A stretch of DNA of 64,000 nucleotides from Paludibacter sp. (GCA_028710895.1 JAQTTH010000007.1:62001-126000), one strand, 5' to 3'; positions 46,025 to 55,762 are shown, numbered from the stretch's first letter. A program made the numbers and translations. Notes: generated by a model from the letters alone, not told the origin.

Positions 46025-46699
46025 ATGTTATTGAGCAATACATATAATTTTACTGAGATTGCTAGAGCAGAAATCTTGGACTCTAAGTTTGTTAGAAGAG
46101 AAGTTCGAAACGACAGGACGATTTATTCTAAACAAAATGAGATGACCGATTTGACTAATTTGTCAAGAATTGAGATTGCACAAGAGCTACTATTAAACAA
46201 TAACCTGAATATTTCTGAAATTGCATATAGAATAGGTTTCAATGATCCCAGATATTTCAGCAGATGTTTTAAAAAGGTAGTTGGAGTTTCTCCTAAAGAA
46301 TATCGGATTTCAAGTTGTGAGAAGTCTGTAGATATAGACAGCCAGAGTATGGATAAGTTGTTTCTTGAGAAAGCACTACTTAAATTGGAAACCAAAATAG
46401 CTGATGCAGATTTGTCATTCGAGCAATTTGCAATTGAAATGAATGTATCCAAAGCCTCATTATACCGCAAAATTAAATCAGTTGTAGGTTTATCACCTTG
46501 TGAGTTTATTCGGACTTTTCGGATTAAACGTTCTGCTCAGTTGTTGACTAAACATAGTAATATCTCTGACGTTGCATTTGCTGTTGGTTTTAATGATTCG
46601 AAATACTTTAGAAGGTGTTTTAAGAGTGAATTTGGAATCACTCCATCGCAATATCAAGAGTTGCTAACGGCCGAAGAATATGTATCTATGGTTTCATAA
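46025..46699 (+). CDS. Sensor-less AraC-type regulator, paralogue with truncated first domain
   Basis: The protein has 224 residues. It is clearly related over its whole length to the double-AraC protein at 7.8 kb. The N-terminal residues match, but about 53 residues of the first AraC domain are absent in frame. These contained its first helix-turn-helix and the linker. Only the second HTH remains ([21 protein letters not shown], about 67-87). The second AraC domain (about 115-215, [21 protein letters not shown]) is complete. No sensor, receiver or membrane segment is present. It probably regulates the arabinan genes around it. Alternatively it may be a degenerating copy, but the frame is fully open. 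It lies 213 bp after the LamG gene behind a terminator. Confidence 0.82.
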   Translation: MLLSNTYNFTEIARAEILDSKFVRREVRNDRTIYSKQNEMTDLTNLSRIEIAQELLLNNNLNISEIAYRIGFNDPRYFSRCFKKVVGVSPKEYRISSCEKSVDIDSQSMDKLFLEKALLKLETKIADADLSFEQFAIEMNVSKASLYRKIKSVVGLSPCEFIRTFRIKRSAQLLTKHSNISDVAFAVGFNDSKYFRRCFKSEFGITPSQYQELLTAEEYVSMVS

Positions 46700-46720
46700 A
46701 AGAAATTCATATATAAAAAA

Positions 46721-46762
46721 ATAAAACCATTCATCTTTTTATAGATGAATGGTTTTATTTTT
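46721..46762. terminator. Bidirectional terminator between AraC-like and GH43 genes
   Basis: A perfect 16-bp stem (46721-46736 with 46743-46758) with a 6-nt loop and A/T runs on both sides serves the two convergent genes. Confidence 0.93.
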
Positions 46763-46826
46763 TTATATGGAACGGGTAACCGAAGTAGATCTTTGTTTTG
46801 AGAAATAAAATCAATGAGATTGTAAT

Positions 46827-48554
46827 TTAATTAACCTTCTTTCCCCAAAGCGATCTTCCCAGAATGTTTAATCCCGAATATACAATGGTTGGTACCCTGG
46901 GCGAGGATTCCCAGTTTAGTTCCCGTTGTAGTTTTAGTTTCTGAGTACCAATTGTCAGTGTTTTAGTGTTGGCATTATAAGTCCAGGTTCCAGCTATCGC
47001 TCCTGTCGCTACATAATTTGCTTGCAGGGTGAGTGTTGTTGAAGTTTGCTGAACGCCGGCAACGTAGTTCAATGTAATGTTTTCCCAGTTGCCAACCAAA
47101 TCGGCATCGGTAATTGGCGTTTGTGGAACATTAGCATAACGTTCGGGTAGAACTACAGGCCATCCATCATCTGTCCACATAATTTTGCGAACGTGACCCA
47201 TCATTATGGCATTGCTATAAGCATTCCCATTTGTATTGGCAGGCAAACGTGCCTGTGAGCAATAAAACCAATCGCCGGTGTCAGGATTCTGGAAAACACA
47301 GCAGTGCGAAAATCCGACCCAACCAGAGTGATTATTGAATTTATAGGGATGTGTAATTATTGGATAACAATCAGCCCCCGTTGTGATATTTGCTCCGTTA
47401 TAGCCCAGAAATGGTCCGGTAATAGTTTTTGAGCGACATACACGCGTATTATAATTCACTGACAATTCATCGTAGGCTAAGAACAAGTAATAATATCCAG
47501 TTTTAGGATTATACATTATTTCCGGGCCTTCTTGTCCTTGCCAGCGATTAGCATCATTAGCTACTCTACGGGCAATGCGCGTTCCATAATCTGCAAGAAC
47601 ATTTAGCTTTAGTGGTTTTCCTGTAGTTGAATCTAGTTGTACTTCGGGAATACCACTATGCCATGAACCATAAATAAGCCAGTGATTTCCTTCAGGAGTA
47701 ACAATATAGGTTGGGTCAATAGCATTCCATTTAAAATAAGCACTCCAGTCGGAAGTACTTGTCCGCGCCCAACTTGTTTTATCCGAGACCGAACTAATGA
47801 CGTATCCTTTATCCACCCAAACATTTGTTGCTAAATCAGTAGACTCCATCATGCCAATAAATGCACGTTCTGTCCATGTATTGTCGAAGTTTGCAGTTGT
47901 ATTTTGTAATCCATTGCCAATATAATTATCGACAATTATGCTATAATACATCCTATATTTATTTCCTACTTTCCGAATGCAAGGTGCCCAGTATCCATAA
48001 CTGGGATTCGTAATTGCAGCTAAACCGAGGCGTGCTCGCATAGCATTCAATGAGTCCCTTACCCAGGTTGGTGGAGTCTGACTCATAGCACATCCCCTGT
48101 AATACCAGTTTACTAAATCTCTGGAATATTTATATGGGAAATGACCATACCCATTCAGCACATTGCCATAAGAAGCATCAGTGCCATACATGTACCAATA
48201 ACTGCCACATTTCACAACGCTCGGGTCGTGTACATTTCCCAGATTCCAGCTCGCGCGATTGTCGTAACTCGAAATGGCTGAATAATCGTCGGCATACGTT
48301 GGAGCGGTATAGGCAAGCGTCTGCTCGTCGACAATATTGAGGCTGTCAACAGCAGAAACAAGCATATTTGTGACAGTTGTGTCTGTCTTATAAATGTTCA
48401 TTTCTGTGTTGTTGTTACCAAAAGTAATGCTGTCAATCTTTGATACCAATATGCTGATAAGCGATCCGCTTGTTTTATGAATATATAATTTGTTTTCGGC
48501 AAATAAAGCAACGATAACAACAATTCCGACAACAAATAATACGGTTTTTTTCAT
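46827..48554 (-). CDS. Secreted GH43 endo-arabinanase-like enzyme
   Basis: The protein has 575 residues. The N-terminal hydrophobic segment (1-19) acts as signal peptide or anchor. Residues 22-75 hold two copies of a short beta motif (LVSKIDSITFG, LVSAVDSLNIV), also found in the upstream partner gene. The five-bladed GH43 propeller (about 95-470) carries Asp110 in HDPSVV, Asp280 in AIDPTYI and Glu345 in EGPEIM. These are the base, pKa modulator and acid. A C-terminal sandwich (about 480-575) matches the GH43 C-domain of arabinanases. It cleaves alpha-1,5-arabinan. No T9SS tail is present, so it is periplasmic or membrane-associated. Its ATG overlaps the stop of the preceding T9SS protein gene by 4 bp, so the two are coupled in one operon. 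Confidence 0.9.
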   Translation of the reverse strand: MKKTVLFVVGIVVIVALFAENKLYIHKTSGSLISILVSKIDSITFGNNNTEMNIYKTDTTVTNMLVSAVDSLNIVDEQTLAYTAPTYADDYSAISSYDNRASWNLGNVHDPSVVKCGSYWYMYGTDASYGNVLNGYGHFPYKYSRDLVNWYYRGCAMSQTPPTWVRDSLNAMRARLGLAAITNPSYGYWAPCIRKVGNKYRMYYSIIVDNYIGNGLQNTTANFDNTWTERAFIGMMESTDLATNVWVDKGYVISSVSDKTSWARTSTSDWSAYFKWNAIDPTYIVTPEGNHWLIYGSWHSGIPEVQLDSTTGKPLKLNVLADYGTRIARRVANDANRWQGQEGPEIMYNPKTGYYYLFLAYDELSVNYNTRVCRSKTITGPFLGYNGANITTGADCYPIITHPYKFNNHSGWVGFSHCCVFQNPDTGDWFYCSQARLPANTNGNAYSNAIMMGHVRKIMWTDDGWPVVLPERYANVPQTPITDADLVGNWENITLNYVAGVQQTSTTLTLQANYVATGAIAGTWTYNANTKTLTIGTQKLKLQRELNWESSPRVPTIVYSGLNILGRSLWGKKVN

Positions 48555-49036
48555 AGTTTGGTAAATTTCAATGTTTTGTTGTTGGTTTTGAGTAAATACA
48601 TTCCTTTGGGCAATCTGCTGATATCTATTTGTTGCGACGCTGAAGCCAGGTTGTAGTTCATCATTTCTACTCCGTTCATGCTGTAAATCCGAATACTGGT
48701 TTTTCCTTCAGGAGCATTTTGCAGACGAAGATAGTTGCTGGCAGGGCATGGGTAAAGGCTGATTGAAGTTTGATCGGATGTAATTTCATTAATGCCTGAA
48801 TATATTCCAAAAATCAATTTTCGGATACCGGAAATGGCATATGAATTTGATGAGGCATCTGTTTTGTTTAAAAGAAGATTGCCTCCGGAGAAAGTGATTT
48901 TTCTGACAGAACTAATGAGTGTGGCATTTTCAGTACCATCAGTAAATTTCATTGACAGGCTGTTTTGAGCCGTCAGACAAGTTGAGCAGACTGCTGAAAA
49001 AATCAGGAATCCGGTGAAAAGTTGTTTTAGTTTCAT
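48551..49036 (-). CDS. Small T9SS-exported protein coupled to GH43
   Basis: The protein has 161 residues. Signal peptide 1-23 (CLTAQ). Residues 25-75 contain two copies of a short motif (ISSVRKITFSG, ISGIRKLIFG), like those at the N-terminus of the GH43. The rest (about 85-161, LYPCPASNYLRL to LKFTKL) is a type A T9SS sorting domain. No enzymatic domain exists. It could be a surface partner or an anchor presenting the same motif as the arabinanase; the function is unknown. It is first in the operon, with a -7 element and paired operator boxes upstream. Confidence 0.78.
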   Translation of the reverse strand: MKLKQLFTGFLIFSAVCSTCLTAQNSLSMKFTDGTENATLISSVRKITFSGGNLLLNKTDASSNSYAISGIRKLIFGIYSGINEITSDQTSISLYPCPASNYLRLQNAPEGKTSIRIYSMNGVEMMNYNLASASQQIDISRLPKGMYLLKTNNKTLKFTKL

Positions 49037-49066
49037 AGTGTAGTGATTCTATAAGGAATAACGACA

Positions 49067-49122
49067 CAAAGATAATATAATTACAACTTCCATTAGTGGA
49101 CAAAAGTTTTTTGAAGGTGGAT
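49067..49122 (-). promoter_or_regulatory. Paired TCCACY-box operator and promoter, T9SS/GH43 operon
   Basis: On the minus strand, ATCCACC (complement of 49116-49122) and GTCCACT (complement of 49095-49101) lie 21 bp apart. The second is 20 bp upstream of -7 TATCTTTG (complement of 49067-49074). Confidence 0.65.
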
Positions 49123-49279
49123 AATTGAAGAATGCTGTTAATCCTCTAATTTTACTAATTTTGTTGGGTAATTTTAAATCTATATTTGTTTGATAAAATA
49201 AACAATAGGCCTGTTGTTTTATAAGTAATATTTTGTTTGTTAGATGTTTATGTGTGTTTTGTTCTTTAGACATGAAATT

Positions 49280-49336
49280 ATCCTCAACTAATAAACATAT
49301 ATCCACTTTATATAAGCTATATTTTGTCTATTTTCG
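49280..49336 (+). promoter_or_regulatory. Paired TCC-box operator and promoter, hybrid regulator gene
   Basis: ATCCTCA at 49280-49286 and ATCCACT at 49301-49307 lie 21 bp apart. The second is 21 bp upstream of the -7-like TATTTTCG at 49329-49336. Suggests autoregulation. Confidence 0.6.
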
Positions 49337-49358
49337 TAGCTGACAATAATCTATTTCA

Positions 49359-52300
49359 ATGAAAAAATGTATCCTTCTCACTCTTGCCATTCTTTTTAGC
49401 TTGGTTTCTGTGAGGCCGTTGCCCTATAAAATTTCCTACCTCACTGCCGATAACGGGTTGTCCCGAAATCTGGTAGATTATATTTTTCGTGACTCCAGAG
49501 GATTTATGTGGTTTTGTACCACCAAAGGCCTCGACCGCTACGATGGGTACGAGTATGTACATTTCGATAGTCGAAGTATGGTAAATCCATTGGTAAGTGA
49601 TAATGTACATTGTGTAGAGGAGGATGCCAATGGAGATCTTTGGATTGGAACTGAAAACGGACTTTACTTTTTGGACTATAAAACAGGAGAAATACAAAGT
49701 TCAGCTAAAAAACTAACCACAAAAGCAAATTTTAATACCCAGCAAATTGTATTTATAAATAAAGACGACCAGGGGAATCTTTGGGTGGGATACAATGGAG
49801 GTTTGGCTAAAATTCATGTTGAAAAAGATGAAATTTCAGGCGAAGAAGTTTACCATACTACAACGAGCATCAGCTCAATTCTTTTTTATAACGGGAATAT
49901 TCTGGTAAGTCACGATAATGAAATATTTCGTTTGATTAAAGGCAACGATGGAAAATATAAACGCGTAAATGCCGATAATAAATTACGTTCGTTTTCGGGG
50001 AGTGTAAATGCCATGATTTACGATAATGGTCTGATTTGGATTGGAACCGGAACCGGTCTTTATAAATATGAGCCAGCAAGTGAAAATCTTACCCGCTATA
50101 TGGCAGCACCTTCCGTTCCAAATCAACTTACTTCCAGTTATGTGTCGGATGTTAAGAAATACAAAGAGGGTCAGCTGGTGATTGGTACCCTGATGGGATT
50201 GAATATCTATGATTATCAAACAGACTCATTTTCGGGTGTTACATCCGAGTCGGTTGGCGAGAGTGGTGCTCTGAATAATAACTTTATCAATTGTTTGCTG
50301 GTTGACGATAACACAATTTGGATTGGAACAGATAAAGGGGGTGTCAATCTCTTGTGTCCCGATCAAAGTCCGTTTGGATTTATCGGACATAGTTTCGATA
50401 ATCCCTATAGCTTGTCGAAAAATCCTGTCAATGCCATTTACGAAGATAAGGATGGTGACCTTTTTGCAGGAACTGTTGAAGGTGGATTAAATATTCGAAA
50501 AAAAGGTAGTGCAGGCTTTATGCATTCATTCAGCCAGATGGGGAATAGCCGGTCGTTGAGTCATAATTCGGTAAGTTGTATTTGTCAGGATTATAACGGC
50601 GACTACTGGATTGGCACCTGGGGCCTCGGAATTAACCGACTTAGGTATAAAGATAAATATAAACCTGTTTTCGAGCAGTTTCAAGTCGTGAATTCAAACA
50701 ATAATAGTATCCAGAGTAATTTTGTGGCCTCTTTAGTCCCGGATAATGTCAATAAAGGCCTGTGGATTGGCGCACGTGAAGGAATAGATTTTTTAGATAT
50801 AACTACCGGGAAATTCAGACATGTGCTGAACTATTTGCCTCAGGATTTGCGGATTCGTTTTGTTACAGGCATGTTTATCGATTCAAAAAGGAGGTTATGG
50901 ATTGGTACAAATTACGGACTTATTTGTATTTATCTCAATGAAACCAATTTGGTTAAGAATAAGATAAAATATAAATACTACCGCTATTTACTAACAAATC
51001 CGTCATCACTGATTTATGAAAAGATAAACTGTATCCTTGAAACGAAGGATAAGCGGCTTTGGTTTGGGAGTAACGGAAATGGTATTTATTCGTTAGACGA
51101 AAAATCAGATAATCTCAAATTTATCAACTTCGATGAGCGTAGTGGTTTGCTGGATAACGTGGTGTATGGTATGCTCGAAGATGAAACAGGAACACTCTGG
51201 ATAAGTACCGATAAAGGATTGTGTGCCTATAACTCCAATCGTAACAGCATCCGGAGTTATACCAAAAGTGACGGACTAAAATCAAATCAGTTCTATTGGG
51301 ATGCTTATTTCAAAGGGCACGATGGCAAAATGTATTTCGGAAGTGTTGCGGGAATTACAGTATTTGATCCACTGAAAACTACGCCCGTAAATGTGAAGAA
51401 TACAGCTACAATAACCCGTATAAGAATATTGAATGATGATGTTTATCCTGCAAAAGTGAAGATCCCGGATGGATTTCTGCAATTTGAAGGTTCAAAACTC
51501 AGTGGTATAAAGTTGCATGAATCCGACAAAGCTTTTAGCATTGAATTCTCGGCTTTGAGTTATTTTCAGGGTGATAAAATTAAATATGCCTATCGTCTGA
51601 AAGGCTTTGATAATAACTGGACTGAAGTAAGTTCAGACCGTCGGTTTGCCAGTTTTACAAACATAAACAATGGCAATTACGAACTGGAAGTAAAATGTAC
51701 AAACCCTGATGGATCCTGGTCGGATCAGATTACGACACTCGATATTCGGGTTATTCCTCCAATATATAAAACATGGTGGTTTCTGTTGCTTTTCGTTGGC
51801 TTGACTGCCTATGGAGTTTATCGGTATTCAATTTATCGCATTGACCAGTTTAGGAAACAAAAGATTCAACTGAAACAAATGGTTGATGAACGAACTTATG
51901 AAATTGAGCAACAAAAGGAATTGCTGGAAGAACAAGCTCTGCAACTTCAGACAAATATGAAGGAGCTAATGGAGCATCAGGAAGAAGTGTCACGCCAAAA
52001 TGAGATACTCGTACAACAGAATCAGAAAATTACACATCAAAAAGAACAGATGGTTGCACTATCGAAAAAGGTGCAGGATGCTAATTTCGACAAAATATCT
52101 TTCTTTACTAATATCACGCATGAATTCCGAACACCGATTACATTGATTCTTGGCCCGGTTGAGCGTTCGTTGAAACTGAGTACTAATCCTAAAGTGCTTG
52201 AACAACTGCATATTGTGAAACGAAACTCACGCTTGCTGCTATCGCTGATAAATCAGTTGATGGACTTCCGCAAAGTGGATTCAGGAAAGATGGAAATTAC

Positions 52301-53666
52301 CAAAACGCACCAGAATTTTGTGGAGTTTTTGGATGATATTATTCTTCCGTTCGAAGATTTGGTGAAAGATCGTGGAATTATATTTCATAAACAATACCGG
52401 ATTAATCCGCCCGAATTTCTTTTCGATCGCGAAAATATGCAGAAAGTACTTGGAAATCTGCTTTCGAATGCCATCAAGTTTACGCCTGATTACGGAACTA
52501 TAACGGTTATTGCAAGTACATATACCGACCGGTCGGATCAGAAAGAGCGACTCTATGTGGCTGTGAAGGACACAGGCAAGGGTATTCCGGAAGAAGATTT
52601 GGAAAAGATTTTCGAACGGTTCTATCAATCCAAGCTAAATCAACCTTATTCAGGTTCCGGACAAAGTGGCACCGGTATCGGATTGTATTTGTGCAAGCGA
52701 ATTATTCAATTGCACAACGGGAAAATAGAAGCCCGAAATCAAAATTCGGGTGGCATGAGCTTCCGATTTATTATTCCAATTGAACGGAGGTTGTCAACAG
52801 TGGTTTCATTGGATGGTAAACCCATGGAGATGATTGTTGCCAATGCGTCAGTTGAACCAGAAGACGATTCAATTAAACATGAAATTACAAAAGGTAAACC
52901 TGTTTTACTCATTGTGGAGGATAACAGCGATATGCGTCAATATATTCGGTCCATTTTAAGTCAGGAATACAATGTGCTGGAAGCTCCAAACGGTGTTGTT
53001 GGATTGGAAATTACCAACCGGTATCAGCCCGATTTGATTGTAAGCGATATTATGATGCCCGAAATGGATGGGCTGGAATTTTGTAAACGCGTGAAGACCA
53101 ACTTTACAACTTCGCATATTCCGCTGATATTGTTGACTGCAAAATCCTCGACCGACACACAAATTGAGAGTTTCCATGTGGGGGCAGATGCATTCCTTGT
53201 GAAGCCTTTCGACGAAGAATTGTTGAAAGCACTTATCCGAAATCTGAATGATAAACGGAAGCGAGTTCAACTGAGTTTTGCTGAAAACATGGATACCGAA
53301 GCATTGAACTTTGACGATGAATCGTTGGATAAGAAGTTTCTGGAGAAAGCATTGAAAGTGATTAAAGAAAACTACACAAATCCCGAATTTGATGTGGCAG
53401 AGTTTATCGATGCCATGGGAATCAGTCGAAGCTTGTTGCACAAAAAGTTGACAAACCTGGCGGGACAATCGGCAAGTAGATTTATTCGAAATTACCGACT
53501 GAATATGGGGCGCGAATTGATTATCAAAAACAGGGTAACGCATTCGCTCAACATATCCGAAATTGCTTACGAGGTAGGTTTTAATGATCCGAAGTATTTT
53601 ACACGTTGTTTTACAAAGCATTTTGGAACGCAGCCGAGTGCATTTTTGGAGGAGCAAGCTGATTAA
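49359..53666 (+). CDS. Hybrid two-component system regulator (HTCS) for arabinan use
   Basis: The protein has 1435 residues. Signal peptide 1-22. The periplasmic two-component propeller repeats (about 30-690) and Y_Y_Y domain (about 715-800) are the glycan sensor. TM helix about 806-824. Coiled coil about 830-910. The histidine kinase has its phospho-acceptor His921 in THEFRTP, an N-box in NLLSNAIKFTP and G-boxes in DTGKGIPEE and GTGIGLYL. The receiver domain has Asp1230 in IVSDIMMPEMDG, and the C-terminal AraC domain covers about 1325-1430. All modules look intact. It should sense an arabino-oligosaccharide and activate the neighbouring LamG, GH43 and GH51 genes, whose promoters share boxes with its own. 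It stands between the two arabinan operons. Confidence 0.95.
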   Translation: MKKCILLTLAILFSLVSVRPLPYKISYLTADNGLSRNLVDYIFRDSRGFMWFCTTKGLDRYDGYEYVHFDSRSMVNPLVSDNVHCVEEDANGDLWIGTENGLYFLDYKTGEIQSSAKKLTTKANFNTQQIVFINKDDQGNLWVGYNGGLAKIHVEKDEISGEEVYHTTTSISSILFYNGNILVSHDNEIFRLIKGNDGKYKRVNADNKLRSFSGSVNAMIYDNGLIWIGTGTGLYKYEPASENLTRYMAAPSVPNQLTSSYVSDVKKYKEGQLVIGTLMGLNIYDYQTDSFSGVTSESVGESGALNNNFINCLLVDDNTIWIGTDKGGVNLLCPDQSPFGFIGHSFDNPYSLSKNPVNAIYEDKDGDLFAGTVEGGLNIRKKGSAGFMHSFSQMGNSRSLSHNSVSCICQDYNGDYWIGTWGLGINRLRYKDKYKPVFEQFQVVNSNNNSIQSNFVASLVPDNVNKGLWIGAREGIDFLDITTGKFRHVLNYLPQDLRIRFVTGMFIDSKRRLWIGTNYGLICIYLNETNLVKNKIKYKYYRYLLTNPSSLIYEKINCILETKDKRLWFGSNGNGIYSLDEKSDNLKFINFDERSGLLDNVVYGMLEDETGTLWISTDKGLCAYNSNRNSIRSYTKSDGLKSNQFYWDAYFKGHDGKMYFGSVAGITVFDPLKTTPVNVKNTATITRIRILNDDVYPAKVKIPDGFLQFEGSKLSGIKLHESDKAFSIEFSALSYFQGDKIKYAYRLKGFDNNWTEVSSDRRFASFTNINNGNYELEVKCTNPDGSWSDQITTLDIRVIPPIYKTWWFLLLFVGLTAYGVYRYSIYRIDQFRKQKIQLKQMVDERTYEIEQQKELLEEQALQLQTNMKELMEHQEEVSRQNEILVQQNQKITHQKEQMVALSKKVQDANFDKISFFTNITHEFRTPITLILGPVERSLKLSTNPKVLEQLHIVKRNSRLLLSLINQLMDFRKVDSGKMEITKTHQNFVEFLDDIILPFEDLVKDRGIIFHKQYRINPPEFLFDRENMQKVLGNLLSNAIKFTPDYGTITVIASTYTDRSDQKERLYVAVKDTGKGIPEEDLEKIFERFYQSKLNQPYSGSGQSGTGIGLYLCKRIIQLHNGKIEARNQNSGGMSFRFIIPIERRLSTVVSLDGKPMEMIVANASVEPEDDSIKHEITKGKPVLLIVEDNSDMRQYIRSILSQEYNVLEAPNGVVGLEITNRYQPDLIVSDIMMPEMDGLEFCKRVKTNFTTSHIPLILLTAKSSTDTQIESFHVGADAFLVKPFDEELLKALIRNLNDKRKRVQLSFAENMDTEALNFDDESLDKKFLEKALKVIKENYTNPEFDVAEFIDAMGISRSLLHKKLTNLAGQSASRFIRNYRLNMGRELIIKNRVTHSLNISEIAYEVGFNDPKYFTRCFTKHFGTQPSAFLEEQAD

Positions 53667-53698
53667 TGAGCAAGTTAAGCAGGCATGCATTAGAAATT

Positions 53699-53755
53699 TT
53701 CCTCCATATAGAAATTTTAGTCCACCCGAAAAGTTATTTTAATTACGTATTTTTG
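53699..53755 (+). promoter_or_regulatory. Paired TCC-box operator and promoter, GH51 gene
   Basis: TTCCTCC (53699-53705) and GTCCACC (53720-53726) lie 21 bp apart. The second is 21 bp upstream of -7 TATTTTTG (53748-53755), which is 28 bp before the ATG. Confidence 0.6.
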
Positions 53756-53783
53756 TACAGAAATAAACTCATCAACTATTAAA

Positions 53784-55733
53784 ATGAAAAAAACAAAATC
53801 ACTGGCAATGTTGGCTTTTTCCATGCTATTGGGAACACAACTACTCTTTGCTCAAACTCACAACATTCAGGTTGACCTGAAGAAATTGGGTTCACCGATT
53901 CAGAAAACCATGTATGGTATTTTCTTCGAAGATATTAACTACGGTGCTGATGGTGGATTGTATGCCGAACTGATAAAAAACCGTTCGTTCGATTTTCCTC
54001 AAAATTTATTGGGTTGGACAACTTTTGGTAATGTGGAAGTGCTGAAAGATGGTCCGTTTGCCAATAACCCCAATTATGTACGTCTTTCGTATGCCGGACA
54101 CGATGAAAAACAAACCGGATTGGATAACGAAGGCTTCTTTGGAGTAGGAGTAAAGCAGGATGCCGAATACCGTTTCTCGGTTTGGGCCCGTTCTGCCGAA
54201 AGTGCAGGAAGTATCCGCATCGAACTTATTGATCCTGAAAGTAACGTTTTTACTACTCAGAAACTAACAGTAGATTCCAAGGAATGGAAAAAATACGAAG
54301 TGGTGATGAAGTCGCGCAGAACAGAAGCGAAAGCCCGTTTGCGTATTTTCCTGACTTCGAAAACTGCTGTTGACATGGATCACGTTTCGCTTTTCCCGGT
54401 TGATAGCTGGAAAGGCCGCGAAAATGGTTTGCGTAAGGACTTAGCTCAGGCATTGTACGATTTGCATCCCGGAGTTTTCCGCTTTCCAGGTGGATGTATT
54501 GTAGAAGGAACCGAAACCGGCGACCGTTACCAATGGAAAAATTCGGTAGGGCAAGTTGAAAATCGTAAATCGAATATGAATCGTTGGGAATATACTTTTC
54601 CAAACCGTTATTTCCCCGATTATCGTCAATCTTATGGCATGGGCTTTTTCGAATTGTTCCAATTATCCGAAGACATAGGTGCAGAACCACTTCCGGTAAT
54701 CAGTTGTGGATTAGTTTGTCAATTCCAAAACAAAGACCCTAAGGCTCATGTGCCTGTAAGCGAATTGCAGCCTTACATTCAGGATGCGTTGGATTTAATT
54801 GAATTTGCTAATGGCGACGTAACAACCAAATGGGGAAAACTTCGTGCCGATATGGGTCACCCGGCATCTTTCCACCTGAAAATGATGGCTGTTGGTAACG
54901 AACAATGGGGAACATTGTATCCCGAACGCGTTGAACCGTTTATCAAAGCCATTCGTGCCAAATATCCCGATTTCAAAATTGTAGGTACTGCCGGTCCTAG
55001 TCCCGATGGAAAAGATTTTGATTTTGGATGGAGCGAAATGAAACGCCTGAAAGCCGACCTCGTTGACGAACATTATTACAAAGATCCACAATGGTTCCTG
55101 GCTAATGCAGGTCGTTACGATAAATACGACCGTAAAGGTCCGAAAGTATTTGCCGGAGAATATGCTTGTCACCCAAAAAACCGCAAAAATAATTTCGAGT
55201 CGGCACTTTGCGAAGCTGCCTTTATGACCGGATTTGAGCGCAATGCCGATGTTGTTTATCAATGCACCTATGCACCGCTTTTTGCTCACGTGCAGGGCTG
55301 GCAATGGAAACCCGATTTGATTTGGTTCGATAACCTGCGCAGTGTTCGTTCGGTAAACTACTACGTGCAACAATTGTATGGCCAGAATGTGGGAACAAAC
55401 GTGCTGACAACTGTCGAAAACAAATTGCCGCTCGAAGGGCTTGATGGCATTTATGCTTCGTCGGCATTGGATAAATACAAGAACGTGATTATCCTGAAAA
55501 TTGCCAACACATCGGATGTGGCTAAGAAAGCAAGTTATACTTTCAACGGACTGAAAGCTGCTGCCCGCAAAGGAACACAAACCGTACTGAAATCGGATGT
55601 GCTCGATCAGGAAAATACACTTGACAATCCAACTGCTGTTGTTCCAACCGTAAAAGATATTACTGTTTCTGGTAATACGTTTGAAGTGGAATTGGCACCG
55701 AAATCGTTTAGTGTCTATACAATTCAGTTGTAA
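53784..55733 (+). CDS. Secreted GH51 alpha-L-arabinofuranosidase
   Basis: The protein has 649 residues. Signal peptide 1-23 (LFAQ). The N-terminal strand (IQKTMYGIFFEDINYGADGG) leads into an inserted CBM4/9-like sandwich (about 75-205). The (beta/alpha)8 barrel has acid/base Glu373 in MMAVGNEQWG and nucleophile Glu459 in VFAGEYACH, and a C-terminal sandwich (about 545-649) follows. It releases terminal alpha-L-arabinofuranose from arabinan, arabinoxylan or arabinosylated proteins. No T9SS tail is present, so it is periplasmic. It is monocistronic between a boxed promoter and a terminator. Promoter boxes tie it to the hybrid regulator just upstream. Confidence 0.94.
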   Translation: MKKTKSLAMLAFSMLLGTQLLFAQTHNIQVDLKKLGSPIQKTMYGIFFEDINYGADGGLYAELIKNRSFDFPQNLLGWTTFGNVEVLKDGPFANNPNYVRLSYAGHDEKQTGLDNEGFFGVGVKQDAEYRFSVWARSAESAGSIRIELIDPESNVFTTQKLTVDSKEWKKYEVVMKSRRTEAKARLRIFLTSKTAVDMDHVSLFPVDSWKGRENGLRKDLAQALYDLHPGVFRFPGGCIVEGTETGDRYQWKNSVGQVENRKSNMNRWEYTFPNRYFPDYRQSYGMGFFELFQLSEDIGAEPLPVISCGLVCQFQNKDPKAHVPVSELQPYIQDALDLIEFANGDVTTKWGKLRADMGHPASFHLKMMAVGNEQWGTLYPERVEPFIKAIRAKYPDFKIVGTAGPSPDGKDFDFGWSEMKRLKADLVDEHYYKDPQWFLANAGRYDKYDRKGPKVFAGEYACHPKNRKNNFESALCEAAFMTGFERNADVVYQCTYAPLFAHVQGWQWKPDLIWFDNLRSVRSVNYYVQQLYGQNVGTNVLTTVENKLPLEGLDGIYASSALDKYKNVIILKIANTSDVAKKASYTFNGLKAAARKGTQTVLKSDVLDQENTLDNPTAVVPTVKDITVSGNTFEVELAPKSFSVYTIQL

Positions 55734-55762
55734 GAGAATATTCAAATTTTTTATATAGCATG

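Noticed and set aside
46025-46699. The shortened AraC paralogue as a frameshifted pseudogene
   Set aside because: The missing part is a clean in-frame gap, and both flanks and the second domain are intact and open.
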